A DNA stretch of 64,000 nucleotides from Labrys sp. WJW (GTDB lineage Bacteria; Pseudomonadota; Alphaproteobacteria; Rhizobiales; Labraceae), in contig NZ_LYXZ01000056.1 in the NCBI RefSeq assembly GCF_001676615.1, forward strand, positions 208,229 through 272,228, written 5' to 3'. Below the pieces are notes generated by a model, which worked only from the letters and a program-made list of their open reading frames with translations, was not told the origin of the DNA and did not search any database. Shown here one piece after another: positions 28,324-36,179 of this stretch. The position numbers and the translations under genes are program-made. Position 1 is the stretch's first letter, and the number at the start of each line of letters is the position of its first letter.

Positions 28324-29233
28324 CCGCGTTTCCCAACTGCTCGAGGGGCGGCAGCGCCGCACTCGCGAGATCGTCACGCCGGAAGGCGTCGCCATCCATG
28401 TCGAGGTCGCCGACCGCGGCGAAAGGCTGGGTGCCTTCCTGATCGACCTGGTGATCTGGTTCGGCGCCACCATCCTGATCTGGATCGCGCTGGCGACCAC
28501 CTTCCTGCGCGGCGGCAGCGATGTCGCGGTGACGGTGATCTCCTTCCTCTCCTTCTTGCTGCGCAACCTCTATTTCATCCATTTCGAGCTGGCCTGGCAG
28601 GGCTCGACGCCGGGCAAGCGCGCCACGGGACTGAAAGTGATCGATCGCCGGGGGGGCGTGCTGACCCCGACCGCCGTGGTAGCGCGCAACCTGACCCGCG
28701 AGGTCGAGTTCTTCCTGCCGCTGCAGCTCTTCTTCATGTGGATCGGCGCCTCCAACAGCGGAGAGTCCTGGCAGGCGCTCTCGATGCTGGCCTGGGTGGT
28801 GTTGCTCGCTGCCTTGCCTTTCTTCAACCGCGATCATCTGCGGGCGGGCGACCTGATCGGCGGCACGCTGGTGATCGCCCTGCCGAAACGCGCCCTTGCC
28901 CTCGACCTTACCCAGGGATCGGCCAAGGTCGCTGCCCGCTACAGCTTCACCTCGGCGCAGCTGCAGGCCTATGGCGCCTATGAGCTGCAGGTGCTGGAGG
29001 AAATTCTCCGCCGGCCCGGCGGGACCGAGACCTGGCGGATCCATCGCGAGATCGCCGAGAAAATCATTCGGCGCATCGGCTGGCAGGGTACATTCGAGCC
29101 CAATGCGGCGACCGACTTCCTGCAGGCCTTCTATGCGGCGGAGCGGGCGGAACTCGAGCGCGGCCAGCTTTTCGGCCGCTATCGCGACGACAAGAACTCG
29201 GGTACCCGCAAGGCCGGCGAGCCGGCCAAGTGA
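28307..29233 (+). CDS. RDD-family membrane protein
   Basis: A 308-residue protein. The RDD domain (about residues 35-200) has the defining pattern RLGAFLIDLVIW (R...D), the QGSTPGKRATGLKVID loop and NRDHLRAGDLIGGT. The C-terminal 110 residues are soluble and predicted helical (QAYGAYELQVLEEIL and following). It ends the six-gene operon. RDD proteins are poorly characterised transport-like membrane proteins and are frequent neighbours of SpoIIM/DUF58/MoxR genes. Confidence 0.88.
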   Translation: MASPRDRVSQLLEGRQRRTREIVTPEGVAIHVEVADRGERLGAFLIDLVIWFGATILIWIALATTFLRGGSDVAVTVISFLSFLLRNLYFIHFELAWQGSTPGKRATGLKVIDRRGGVLTPTAVVARNLTREVEFFLPLQLFFMWIGASNSGESWQALSMLAWVVLLAALPFFNRDHLRAGDLIGGTLVIALPKRALALDLTQGSAKVAARYSFTSAQLQAYGAYELQVLEEILRRPGGTETWRIHREIAEKIIRRIGWQGTFEPNAATDFLQAFYAAERAELERGQLFGRYRDDKNSGTRKAGEPAK

Positions 29234-29261
29234 GGGCCGGCTCCCTCGGCGAGCGAAGCTC

Positions 29262-30008
29262 TCAATCGAAGACGTCAGCGAGCCTGTCGATGTCGATGCC
29301 TTCCTTGATCGAGCGCAGGCGGTAATAGACCAAGGCGGTGAGTACGCTGCCAAGTGCTGTCAGGTAAACCTGGAACAGATTGCCCAGCAAAGCACCGAAT
29401 ATCGGCCCCCCGAGGCCGCCGCCAATATATTCGATGATAATGGCGACGATCCAGCCGGCGATGCCGACGATCAGTACGAGGCCGAGAATCTGCCAGCGAA
29501 AGCCTGAGGTGAGTTCGCCGCTGCGGGACATACTGTCCGTGACGCCGCGCTGTTCGACGACGCAGACCGCGACGGCAGCGTAAAGCATGCAGATCAGCCA
29601 CAGGCCAGGCACGATCAGCAGCATCAGGCCGACGGCAATTCCAAGGCCGACGAGAATCGAGAGGCCCAGCAGTGGCAGGAAGCGGGACAATCCCTTGGAA
29701 AGGGCATCGCCAACCGAAAAGTTTTGCCCGCGCAATTCGTTGAAGGCGCCGTAGATCATGCCGCCCTGAATGATAAAGAGCAGCGCGATGTAGATCAGCA
29801 TCAGCACCACGATGGCACTGACGTTCGGGAATGGGTTCTCCGGCGTCGGAACTCCGATGACCAGGGTCGAGATGATCAGGGGGACGATGGGAATCAGGCC
29901 CAGCGCCAGAAATCGCGGCAGGGCGCGGTGAAGAACGGCAAAGCTTTCGCTGATCAAGGCACCGATGTTGAACTCACCGGAACCGGTGCCTTGGCTGTAG
30001 TTGGTCAT
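29262..30008 (-). CDS. Polytopic membrane protein (YciC / glycerophosphodiesterase membrane-domain-like)
   Basis: A 248-residue integral membrane protein with about six transmembrane helices. The segment LIVPGLWLICMLYAAVAVCVVEQRG, followed by SRSGELTSGFRWQILGLVL, is the hallmark of the YciC/DUF975/GlpQ-membrane-domain superfamily. The gene at 32588-33325 carries a clearly related block (VVPGLMAIALLYLALPACMIER, RSGQLTQGYRWSILGLF), so the two are paralogues. The product's function is unknown. It is transcribed toward the RDD gene and shares no operon with it. Confidence 0.8.
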   Translation of the reverse strand: MTNYSQGTGSGEFNIGALISESFAVLHRALPRFLALGLIPIVPLIISTLVIGVPTPENPFPNVSAIVVLMLIYIALLFIIQGGMIYGAFNELRGQNFSVGDALSKGLSRFLPLLGLSILVGLGIAVGLMLLIVPGLWLICMLYAAVAVCVVEQRGVTDSMSRSGELTSGFRWQILGLVLIVGIAGWIVAIIIEYIGGGLGGPIFGALLGNLFQVYLTALGSVLTALVYYRLRSIKEGIDIDRLADVFD

Positions 30009-30307
30009 GAGAGCGCATCCTATTAATCAAGGGCGGCAGTAGGAGATCAATATTTACGATAGTGTCCATCGATGACGATTTCCTTTGCGAACCGCCAGTT
30101 TCTTTGCGAGCCGCCAAGTACACGACAGGAAAGTTCCTCGAGGGGCGCGTATGGAAACTTATTTCACGCGAAGAAGGAGTGCAATTGCCGCTGCAACTCC
30201 CATGGGTGTGAGAGCCACATCAGCTGTGGGAAGAGAGTGAGCGCGAGGTCCGGACAACGCCGCAGGGCTGGCCGCCGAAGCCATGGAACAATCCAAGGAA
30301 AGCCGCC
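30009..30307. other. Intergenic region, no gene seen
   Basis: About 300 bases upstream of the membrane-protein gene and downstream of the LysM-like gene. It contains a short direct duplication (CCGCCAGTTTCTTTGCGA-like, near 30075-30110) but no recognisable coding or RNA feature. The promoter of the membrane-protein gene should lie here. Confidence 0.4.
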
Positions 30308-31417
30308 TCAGCGGCTCGGCGGGCGCCAGGTCTCGGGCGGGTACTGACGCGGGCGCCGAGCCTCCTCGTTCGGGTCCGGAGGCTGCTGGCCGAAGAGCAC
30401 GTCCGGATCGGGCGCCGTGGCGCCCCAGGGGTTGCCATCCGCCGGCATATAGCCGCTCTTGGCGCCCCAGCCCTTGTTCTGCTCGAACCAGCGGTCGAAA
30501 TTCGGCAGGCCGTCATACTCATATTTGCGTTCATAGGCCTCGCAGGCTTCGGGCTTGGGGCCGAGATTGAGGCAGATGAGCGGCGAGCGCTCATAATAGG
30601 AGCAGCTCGGATAGAGGCTGTGGGCGACGAGTTCGCCCTCATAGGTCCCGTCATAGCGCAGCGTCAGCTTCAGTTCCGTCCAGATCGGCGGGAAATTCAT
30701 GACCTTCTGCAGGATCTTGCCGGCGACGAAGCCGACGGGGGGAGGCGCTACGCCTGCGGCGAGTTCGGCGCTCTGGGTGCGGGCGCCGACGGTCTGGCGG
30801 AACACCACGCCCTCGTCGATATATTGCGGTTCCTCCAGCTTGATCGGATAGGGATAGGAGGGAAAGCCGAGGAAGGATGGCGAGCGGTAGAGGCCCGTGT
30901 CCTTCTCGTAAGCGACGCGGTGGAGCAGCCGGATCGCCTTTGAGGAGGTGTCGGTGCTCTCGATGGTGGCTTCGAGAAAATTGGCGAAGCGATAGCCGCT
31001 GCTGCCGAGGATGCGCTGGCGATCGACGAGCTCGCCCGGGCTGCCGGCATCGTGCTCCGGCAGGCCGGAGCGGGGGTCGATCCAGCTCATGGTGGCGATC
31101 GAATAGGTGAAGCTGTTTATCTTGAGGACGAGCTGGCCGTCATCGGGGGGAATCATGATGATGCCGGGATTGGCGCTGCTGCTGAACCGCCAGTTCCAGC
31201 CCTTCGGGCTCGGCACGACGCAGCCGACGCGGTGGCGCAGATACCAGTTCACCTCGCGGGTGTTGAGCGTGTCGAAATTGTAGCTGATCAGATATTGCAC
31301 GTTGATGCCATGCGCCCTGGCAACGGAAAGCCAGTCGTCGCCATCCTTCACCCGGTAGGGACGGCCGCGTGGAATGGCAGCCAGCTTGGCGGGCTTTGTT
31401 TCAAGCGGTGTAGCCAT
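30308..31417 (-). CDS. Uncharacterised protein with N-terminal LysM-like module
   Basis: A 369-residue protein that I do not recognise as a whole. Residues about 19-95 look like a divergent LysM-type repeat: YRVKDGDDWLSVARAHGI, followed by LISYNF and, after VNWYLRHRVGC, the closing PGIIMIPP. The rest is mixed alpha/beta without catalytic motifs I can name; the C-terminal 70 residues are Pro-rich (DPDVLFGQQPPDPNEEARRP). No signal peptide is seen, yet the module type normally binds peptidoglycan or related glycans. GGAGAAG precedes ATG. It is divergent from the metzincin-like gene 270 bases away and may share a control region with it. Confidence 0.7.
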   Translation of the reverse strand: MATPLETKPAKLAAIPRGRPYRVKDGDDWLSVARAHGINVQYLISYNFDTLNTREVNWYLRHRVGCVVPSPKGWNWRFSSSANPGIIMIPPDDGQLVLKINSFTYSIATMSWIDPRSGLPEHDAGSPGELVDRQRILGSSGYRFANFLEATIESTDTSSKAIRLLHRVAYEKDTGLYRSPSFLGFPSYPYPIKLEEPQYIDEGVVFRQTVGARTQSAELAAGVAPPPVGFVAGKILQKVMNFPPIWTELKLTLRYDGTYEGELVAHSLYPSCSYYERSPLICLNLGPKPEACEAYERKYEYDGLPNFDRWFEQNKGWGAKSGYMPADGNPWGATAPDPDVLFGQQPPDPNEEARRPRQYPPETWRPPSR

Positions 31418-31687
31418 GGTCTTCTCCGTGAAGGCGGCATGCCTGCGTTGCGGAGCGATCGCGGTTCATCGTGCGCGGCTCCAGCACGCCGGCAATGCCT
31501 GCCTGGCGAGCCAGTATGAGCAGTCTGCGGGCAGAGGTCATCCTGCGTTCGGAGGAGGTGGCCCTGCCTTTTCTGTGCTCCAATCGAGCCTGTGGAGAGC
31601 CAGAGCGGGCGCTCCCATCGACGCCGTGCCATCTTGTCAACGCCGCCTTCCTCAGCCCATGGCGACGATGGCGCGAGAGTCCTTCAA

Positions 31688-32551
31688 ATGACGAGTTTTC
31701 TCGACTTCAACAAAGATCCCGCCAACGACATCGACAACAAACCCCAGCAATATCATAATTTTGGCGGCAAGGGCGTGCGGGTGCAGGTCTATTGGGCCGC
31801 CGATATCTGGCGCGACGTGTCGCTGTGGAACAACAGCTGGGCGTTGCTCAAGGGGGCTGACGAGATCCTTCGCAAATATACGCTGGCGCTCGACATGCTG
31901 CCGCTGCAAACCGAGCCGGCAGCGCTGGCCTCGACGAAGGAAAAGGCCACCCGCAAATTCGACAAGACCGTAGACAAGCAGGTTGCGCGGCAAAAGAAGG
32001 CGAAGGGCGAGGTCGCCAAGAAGCAGACCGAAGCTGCCGCCAAGGCGATCGAGGAGCAGGGCCACGCGGCACGGGGTCTCCTGGATTTCAGCGGCTCGGT
32101 CCATGTGCCCATGGAGGGCGAGGCTCCCATCGACGGCCTCACCGCCCTCAGGAAAAGCCTTGGCACGGTCCCGGATGAAACGCGGATGGTCGTGGTGTTC
32201 GCCCATATTGATGGCGGGCCGAACGGCTACACGGTCCTGCGCCAGGAGTGGCTGCCCTGGGTCATCGCTGATCCCACACCAACCCAGGACAATCCCAAGA
32301 CCTTGCTGATCCATGAAATGGGACATGCCTGCCGCCTCAATCATCAGCAATCCGATGCCGGTTCGGCGACGGCCAAGAACATCATGTATCCTCTGGATTT
32401 CAAGGGACTGACCCAGCTGTGGGGCTGGCAGGTGGACACCATCTATGATTCCTATTGGTGCAATGGCCGCAAGCCTACGAACTGGTGGGACAGGATCAGC
32501 AATGCGAAACTGCCACCGGATCATCCCTTCCTCTGGGAGGAGCCGCCATAG
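31688..32551 (+). CDS. Metzincin-like zinc metalloprotease
   Basis: A 287-residue protein with the extended zinc-binding signature H209-E210-M-G-H213-A-C-R-L-N-H219 (HExxHxxxxxH) and a downstream Met-turn candidate N231-I-M-Y-P235, together the defining features of metzincins. Before it lies a Lys/Ala-rich, probably coiled-coil stretch (about 85-130). No signal peptide or membrane helix is seen, so it is either cytoplasmic or exported by a route not visible here. I cannot assign it to a named metzincin family. ATG 31688 has only a weak GCGAGAG upstream. Its stop codon lies in TAGAGCAAAACGC, shared with a dispersed repeat. Confidence 0.75.
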   Translation: MTSFLDFNKDPANDIDNKPQQYHNFGGKGVRVQVYWAADIWRDVSLWNNSWALLKGADEILRKYTLALDMLPLQTEPAALASTKEKATRKFDKTVDKQVARQKKAKGEVAKKQTEAAAKAIEEQGHAARGLLDFSGSVHVPMEGEAPIDGLTALRKSLGTVPDETRMVVVFAHIDGGPNGYTVLRQEWLPWVIADPTPTQDNPKTLLIHEMGHACRLNHQQSDAGSATAKNIMYPLDFKGLTQLWGWQVDTIYDSYWCNGRKPTNWWDRISNAKLPPDHPFLWEEPP

Positions 32552-32587
32552 AGCAAAACGCTTTAGCAGGATGGCAGCGGACAGCTT

Positions 32588-33325
32588 TCAGGTCTTGCCG
32601 CTGGCCCATTCCGGCAGGTGTCGCGCAACCTCCGGCACGCTGCGGATCTCGCGCAATCGTTCGAAAGCCGCGGTCGCCACTACGGCCGAGAGTGTGCTGA
32701 AGAGCATCATGCCCGCCTCTTGGCCGAGCGTCTGCATCACGGTTACGGGCGCATAGGCGAAATCGCCGGTGACGGCGCCAAGCCCGATGGTCGGCAGCAG
32801 CGTCAGGATGAAAAGACCGAGGATGGACCAGCGATAGCCCTGGGTGAGTTGCCCGCTGCGCTCCAGGCTCTCGACCATATCCGTGCGTTCGATCATGCAG
32901 GCCGGCAGCGCGAGATAGAGCAGCGCGATCGCCATCAGGCCCGGCACCACCAGCGCGGCGAGTCCGAGCAGGACGAGAATGCCGCTGAGAAAGGCCGTGC
33001 CCAACAGGGTGGGGAGCCTCTGCCAGGTTTGCCGCATCGACACAAGCAGACCGAAGTTCGAGCCTTGCAGCAGGCGGTGCGTGCCGGTGACGGTGGCGCC
33101 CTGGGCGAAGACCAGCAGAATCACGGCAATAGGCAAGGCTACCAGGTCGGCGAGCGTCGGCGTTTGCGAGACCCCGCCGTTCACCAGCAAGGCGAGCAGG
33201 GTCGGCAGGCTCGGCAGGGTGTTGAGCAGGACGATCGGGAAGAGGCCCCGCCACAAACCTGTCGCTGCATTCGCAAGAAGAAGGAACAGGCGCAGGGGCG
33301 GTCGTGAGGAGGCAGGTCTGCTCAT
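32588..33325 (-). CDS. Polytopic membrane protein, paralogue of the 29262-30008 product
   Basis: A 245-residue membrane protein with about six transmembrane helices. It shares the block VVPGLMAIALLYLALPACMIER - RSGQLTQGYRWSILGLF with the protein encoded at 29262-30008, and both are on the minus strand. The N-terminus starts with ATG 33325 (after GAGGTG) rather than the in-frame GTG two codons earlier. The two paralogues flank the LysM-like/metzincin pair. Function unknown; no enzymatic motif is seen. Confidence 0.78.
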   Translation of the reverse strand: MSRPASSRPPLRLFLLLANAATGLWRGLFPIVLLNTLPSLPTLLALLVNGGVSQTPTLADLVALPIAVILLVFAQGATVTGTHRLLQGSNFGLLVSMRQTWQRLPTLLGTAFLSGILVLLGLAALVVPGLMAIALLYLALPACMIERTDMVESLERSGQLTQGYRWSILGLFILTLLPTIGLGAVTGDFAYAPVTVMQTLGQEAGMMLFSTLSAVVATAAFERLREIRSVPEVARHLPEWASGKT

Positions 33326-33709
33326 GGGCACCTCGATCGAGACTGGCCACGCCGATCACTCTGTTATGACGTGTGTGGGCGGCAAGAGGAAGGGCTTGCG
33401 TGGCAGAGCCTTAACGCCCGGGACGCGCTTTAGTCCCCGAAAGACGGGGCGTGCCTTGTGGGGACATGGGCGGGCAGGAACCGATCCAGGAGAAGGGGCT
33501 GGCGTTCTGCCCGGTCTCAGCTCGGTCAGCGTCGCGACGAGCAGTTTCGATTGTGCTTTTTCGATCGCATCAGGCGGGCGCTCACTGGGATTTTCCGGTT
33601 GTTCACCAAGAATCTTGCTTCGTCAAAATCCAGAAGAGGGAACGTTTGCGCTAAAAATAGGTTTTGACTCATTGAGTCTATTCGAGATCGATTCAGAAAG
33701 GAGGGCTCG
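33326..33709. other. Intergenic region with operator-like palindrome
   Basis: About 380 bases without a convincing gene. Near its right end a 13-base perfect palindrome GACTCATTGAGTC (33666-33678) overlaps a TTGACT that could be the -35 of the following small secreted-protein gene. Otherwise nothing stands out. Confidence 0.4.
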
Positions 33710-34012
33710 ATGACCCGCTCGATACTGATAGGTCTTGTGGCGGCAGCGAGCATTACGGGCTCGTCGGTGGCGCTCCCGCTCGTGCCACGTCTGGCCGACA
33801 ATGGTTCCGGCGTCGCCCAGGTCCGGTATCACGGTGGATGTCCGCCCGGCTACAAGGTCACCAGCCATGGCGGCTGCAAGCTCAGCCACTATCTGCGTCG
33901 CCATCCTGGCCAGAACCCGGACAACTACTATTACGAAGAGCGACCCAGCTTCGGATTCGGTCTTGGCTATCGCAGCTATCACCACCGTCGCTACTACGAT
34001 GACGGCTATTGA
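33710..34012 (+). CDS. Small secreted protein, Tyr/His-rich tail
   Basis: A 100-residue protein that I do not recognise. The first 22 residues form a Sec signal peptide (LIGLVAAASITGSSVA). The mature part has two cysteines (GGCPPGYKVTSHGGC) and a C-terminal tail rich in Tyr, His and Arg (YRSYHHRRYYDDGY). The start is secure because AAAGGAGG stands seven bases before ATG. A clear intrinsic terminator follows the stop, so it is monocistronic. Similar short secreted proteins with GGCPxGY motifs are common in Hyphomicrobiales, with unknown role. Confidence 0.8.
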   Translation: MTRSILIGLVAAASITGSSVALPLVPRLADNGSGVAQVRYHGGCPPGYKVTSHGGCKLSHYLRRHPGQNPDNYYYEERPSFGFGLGYRSYHHRRYYDDGY

Positions 34013-34030
34013 GCCGTTTTCCGTCGGCAC

Positions 34031-34053
34031 GGGCGCCCTTGCGGCGCCCTTTT
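34031..34053 (+). terminator. Rho-independent terminator
   Basis: Stem GGGCGCC (34031-34037) with GGCGCCC (34043-34049), five-base loop, followed by TTTTA. It lies 18 bases after the stop of the small secreted-protein gene. Confidence 0.85.
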
Positions 34054-34256
34054 ATCGGACCCGCCCCAAGATTAGCGGTGCTGTTGCCTCTTCATGTTGC
34101 AAACAGTAGCTCTGGCCACAGAAAAACGACAAGCCCCCTTGCAATGCGGCAGCGACTTCAATATGAAGCCCAAACGGAACGGGGCCACCCACTGTAAAAC
34201 ATTCGGCGGAATTGCAAAAAATTTCTGCTAAGTGTTTGATCACAAAGGCTCTTTGT

Positions 34257-34330
34257 TCGGGGATAGTTCAACGGTAGAACAGCGGACTCTGACTCCGTTA
34301 ATCTTGGTTCGAATCCAGGTCCCCGAGCCA
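34257..34330 (+). tRNA. tRNA-Gln (CUG)
   Basis: A 74-base tRNA with encoded CCA. Acceptor TCGGGGA (34257-34263) pairs with TCCCCGA; D-arm GTTC/GAAC; the anticodon stem GCGGA/TCCGT holds loop CTCTGAC, anticodon CTG; T-arm CTTGG-TTCGAAT-CCAGG. The discriminator is G. Confidence 0.95.
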
Positions 34331-34790
34331 TTCCTTCCCAGAAATCGCTGAAGATGCAGGGCCGGGCTGGCTGTTGTGCACGGGCTCGACCAGCATGCGC
34401 TCGAACTCGGTTGCCACTCGCCATATGGGACTATCGCGGCGATCCAGAGTCGGATTTGGGCCTGTTTCGATTTTACCGGCGTCAGGCATCAGGAGTGTGT
34501 CCATGTCGCGCATCGTGATGGTAACGGCGCACCTGCGACTGTGCCGCTCCAGAATGAAGCGGGCCTCCGGAGCGTCGACGGAAAGTGTTCCACCATTGCG
34601 GCAAGTGAAGCCCACCGCAGGCGGCAAGAGGGGCGAGGCGTTTCGCAGGTTACAGATCACGCCCTCGTGCCATTTTAACAGTTGCCAATACGGTGAAGCG
34701 GGCGGATTATTCAATGTTGGCCTCGTGGACGTCTGCAAGCGCTTTCATCGTGCTTTAGCTGCGTCAAAGGCGTTGTTGGCGAGTACACGA
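34331..34790. other. Region between tRNA-Gln and the DoxX-like gene
   Basis: About 460 bases. An open frame of 146 codons on the minus strand crosses it, but its last residues are only the antisense of the tRNA and no domain is recognised, so it is not called as a gene. No integrase or duplicated tRNA end that would mark an integrated element is seen. Confidence 0.4.
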
Positions 34791-35186
34791 ATGGAGTCCG
34801 AGTCTTCTCCCCAGTCCCGCACCAAGATTCTGGTTACCTGGGGTTTGCGTATCCTTGTGGCATTGATCTTCCTCACGCCCGCATTGCTCACCCTGTGGGG
34901 GCATCGGATCATGGTCCGCCAGTTCGATGCGCTTGGCTTTGCGCCCTGGATGCGCGTTGCCTTGTCGTCGACGCAGGTACTCGCCGCCTTGCTCGTGCTC
35001 GTGCCCGTGGCAAGCCTGGCGGCCGCCGTGCTTCTGCTCTTGATCGACGCCGGCACGCTGATTGTGCAGTTTCTATTGATCCGCAGCGGCTATGTGCATC
35101 TGGCACTGTTCGCCCTGCCGTTGCTCGCGCTGATCAGCCTGCAGAGCGGGCGCTTCGACAGGAAATTGGCTGAGCTGGAGAAGTAG
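34791..35186 (+). CDS. DoxX-like small membrane protein
   Basis: A 131-residue protein with four predicted transmembrane helices (about 14-33, 50-72, 75-95, 98-115). The RILVALIFLTPALLTL start and the general layout fit the DoxX/DoxX-like (DUF4149-like) group of small membrane proteins. Homology-like sequence begins only after residue 12, so ATG 34791 is chosen; an open frame extends about 140 codons upstream without support. Function unknown. It converges on the PfkB kinase gene. Confidence 0.7.
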   Translation: MESESSPQSRTKILVTWGLRILVALIFLTPALLTLWGHRIMVRQFDALGFAPWMRVALSSTQVLAALLVLVPVASLAAAVLLLLIDAGTLIVQFLLIRSGYVHLALFALPLLALISLQSGRFDRKLAELEK

Positions 35187-35240
35187 CGGCATCGGTGACG
35201 ATGCCGCTCTTCTGGGATGAGATGCCGGTCGGGATGGCAA

Positions 35241-36170
35241 TCAGGCCATTTCGTGGTTCCAGGGCGGATCGGCGCCTTCGCGTGAAACCGTGATTGCCGC
35301 CGTCCGTGCGGCATAGTCCATGGCCTCCTGGGCAATGGCCTCGTCGAGATTCTTCACGGTATCGATGGAAACCACGTTGCGGCGCTGCAGGATGGTGAGC
35401 AGGCCGGAGGAATAGCTGTCGCCGGCGCCGACCGTATCGGCGACCTTCTCGACCCTGACGACGGGACTGCGCACGGCGAAGCCCTTGCCATAGCCTTCCG
35501 CACCATTGCCGCCATCCGTCAGCACCACGAAATGGGCGCCCTTGGCCACCAGATCCTGGGCCCAGGCGGCGGGATCGATACCCGGATAGAGCCAGTTGAG
35601 ATCGGCCTTGGAGATCTTGATGATCTCGGCGGCTTCCGTCATGCGCTTCATGCGGGCGCGATATTCGACGGCATCGCCCACCACGGTCGGCCGCACATTG
35701 GGATCCATGCCGAGCACGCGCTTGCCCTTGTTGGCGAAATAAAGCGTCTCATAGGCCGAGGCGATCGGGTCGTTGATGAGCGCGACCGAGCCCGTCCAGA
35801 TCATCGAGACTTCCGGCCCGACCGGCGGAACGTCGCGTTCGGGCGAGAACAGGCGATTGGAGGAGGCTTCGTCGATGAAGGCATATTCGGGTTCGCCTTC
35901 GCCGACGGAAACGAAGGCGAGCATCGACGAGTGCTTCGAGCGGGCGACATAGTGCTGCTTGACCTTCGATCGGGTCAGGGCAGCGGCAAGGTCCTCGCCG
36001 AAGAAGTCGGTGGACAGCGCGGCGCAGAACCCGACATCACCCTCGAGCCGGCCGATGCCGACGGCCGTGTTGAACGGGCTGCCGCCGACAGCTGGCCGAT
36101 AGGCGTTCCGGCCATCGGCGCTTTTGACCGGCAAAAAGTCGATCAGGGCTTCGCCGCACACAAGAATCAT
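35241..36170 (-). CDS. PfkB-family carbohydrate kinase (fructokinase-like)
   Basis: A 309-residue ribokinase-fold sugar kinase. The N-terminus MILVCGEALIDFLP and GGSPFNTAVGIGRL match the PfkB signature 1 region; signature 2 is DTVGAGDSYSSG with the catalytic base Asp251 (245-251). Residue 253 is Tyr where most family members have Phe. It is most like fructokinases (transfer of phosphate from ATP to C6 or C1 of a hexose). It starts nine bases after the stop of the ammonia-lyase gene, so the two are co-transcribed, an odd pairing of a sugar kinase with an amino-acid lyase. Confidence 0.88.
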   Translation of the reverse strand: MILVCGEALIDFLPVKSADGRNAYRPAVGGSPFNTAVGIGRLEGDVGFCAALSTDFFGEDLAAALTRSKVKQHYVARSKHSSMLAFVSVGEGEPEYAFIDEASSNRLFSPERDVPPVGPEVSMIWTGSVALINDPIASAYETLYFANKGKRVLGMDPNVRPTVVGDAVEYRARMKRMTEAAEIIKISKADLNWLYPGIDPAAWAQDLVAKGAHFVVLTDGGNGAEGYGKGFAVRSPVVRVEKVADTVGAGDSYSSGLLTILQRRNVVSIDTVKNLDEAIAQEAMDYAARTAAITVSREGADPPWNHEMA

Positions 36171-36179
36171 GGGGTCTCC

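Noticed and set aside
34298..34738. Open frame of 146 codons on the minus strand next to tRNA-Gln
   Set aside because: Its C-terminal residues are the antisense of the tRNA, no domain is recognised and no ribosome site supports the start.
34257..34790. tRNA-Gln as an integration site for a mobile element
   Set aside because: No integrase and no second copy of the tRNA 3' end were seen in the window.
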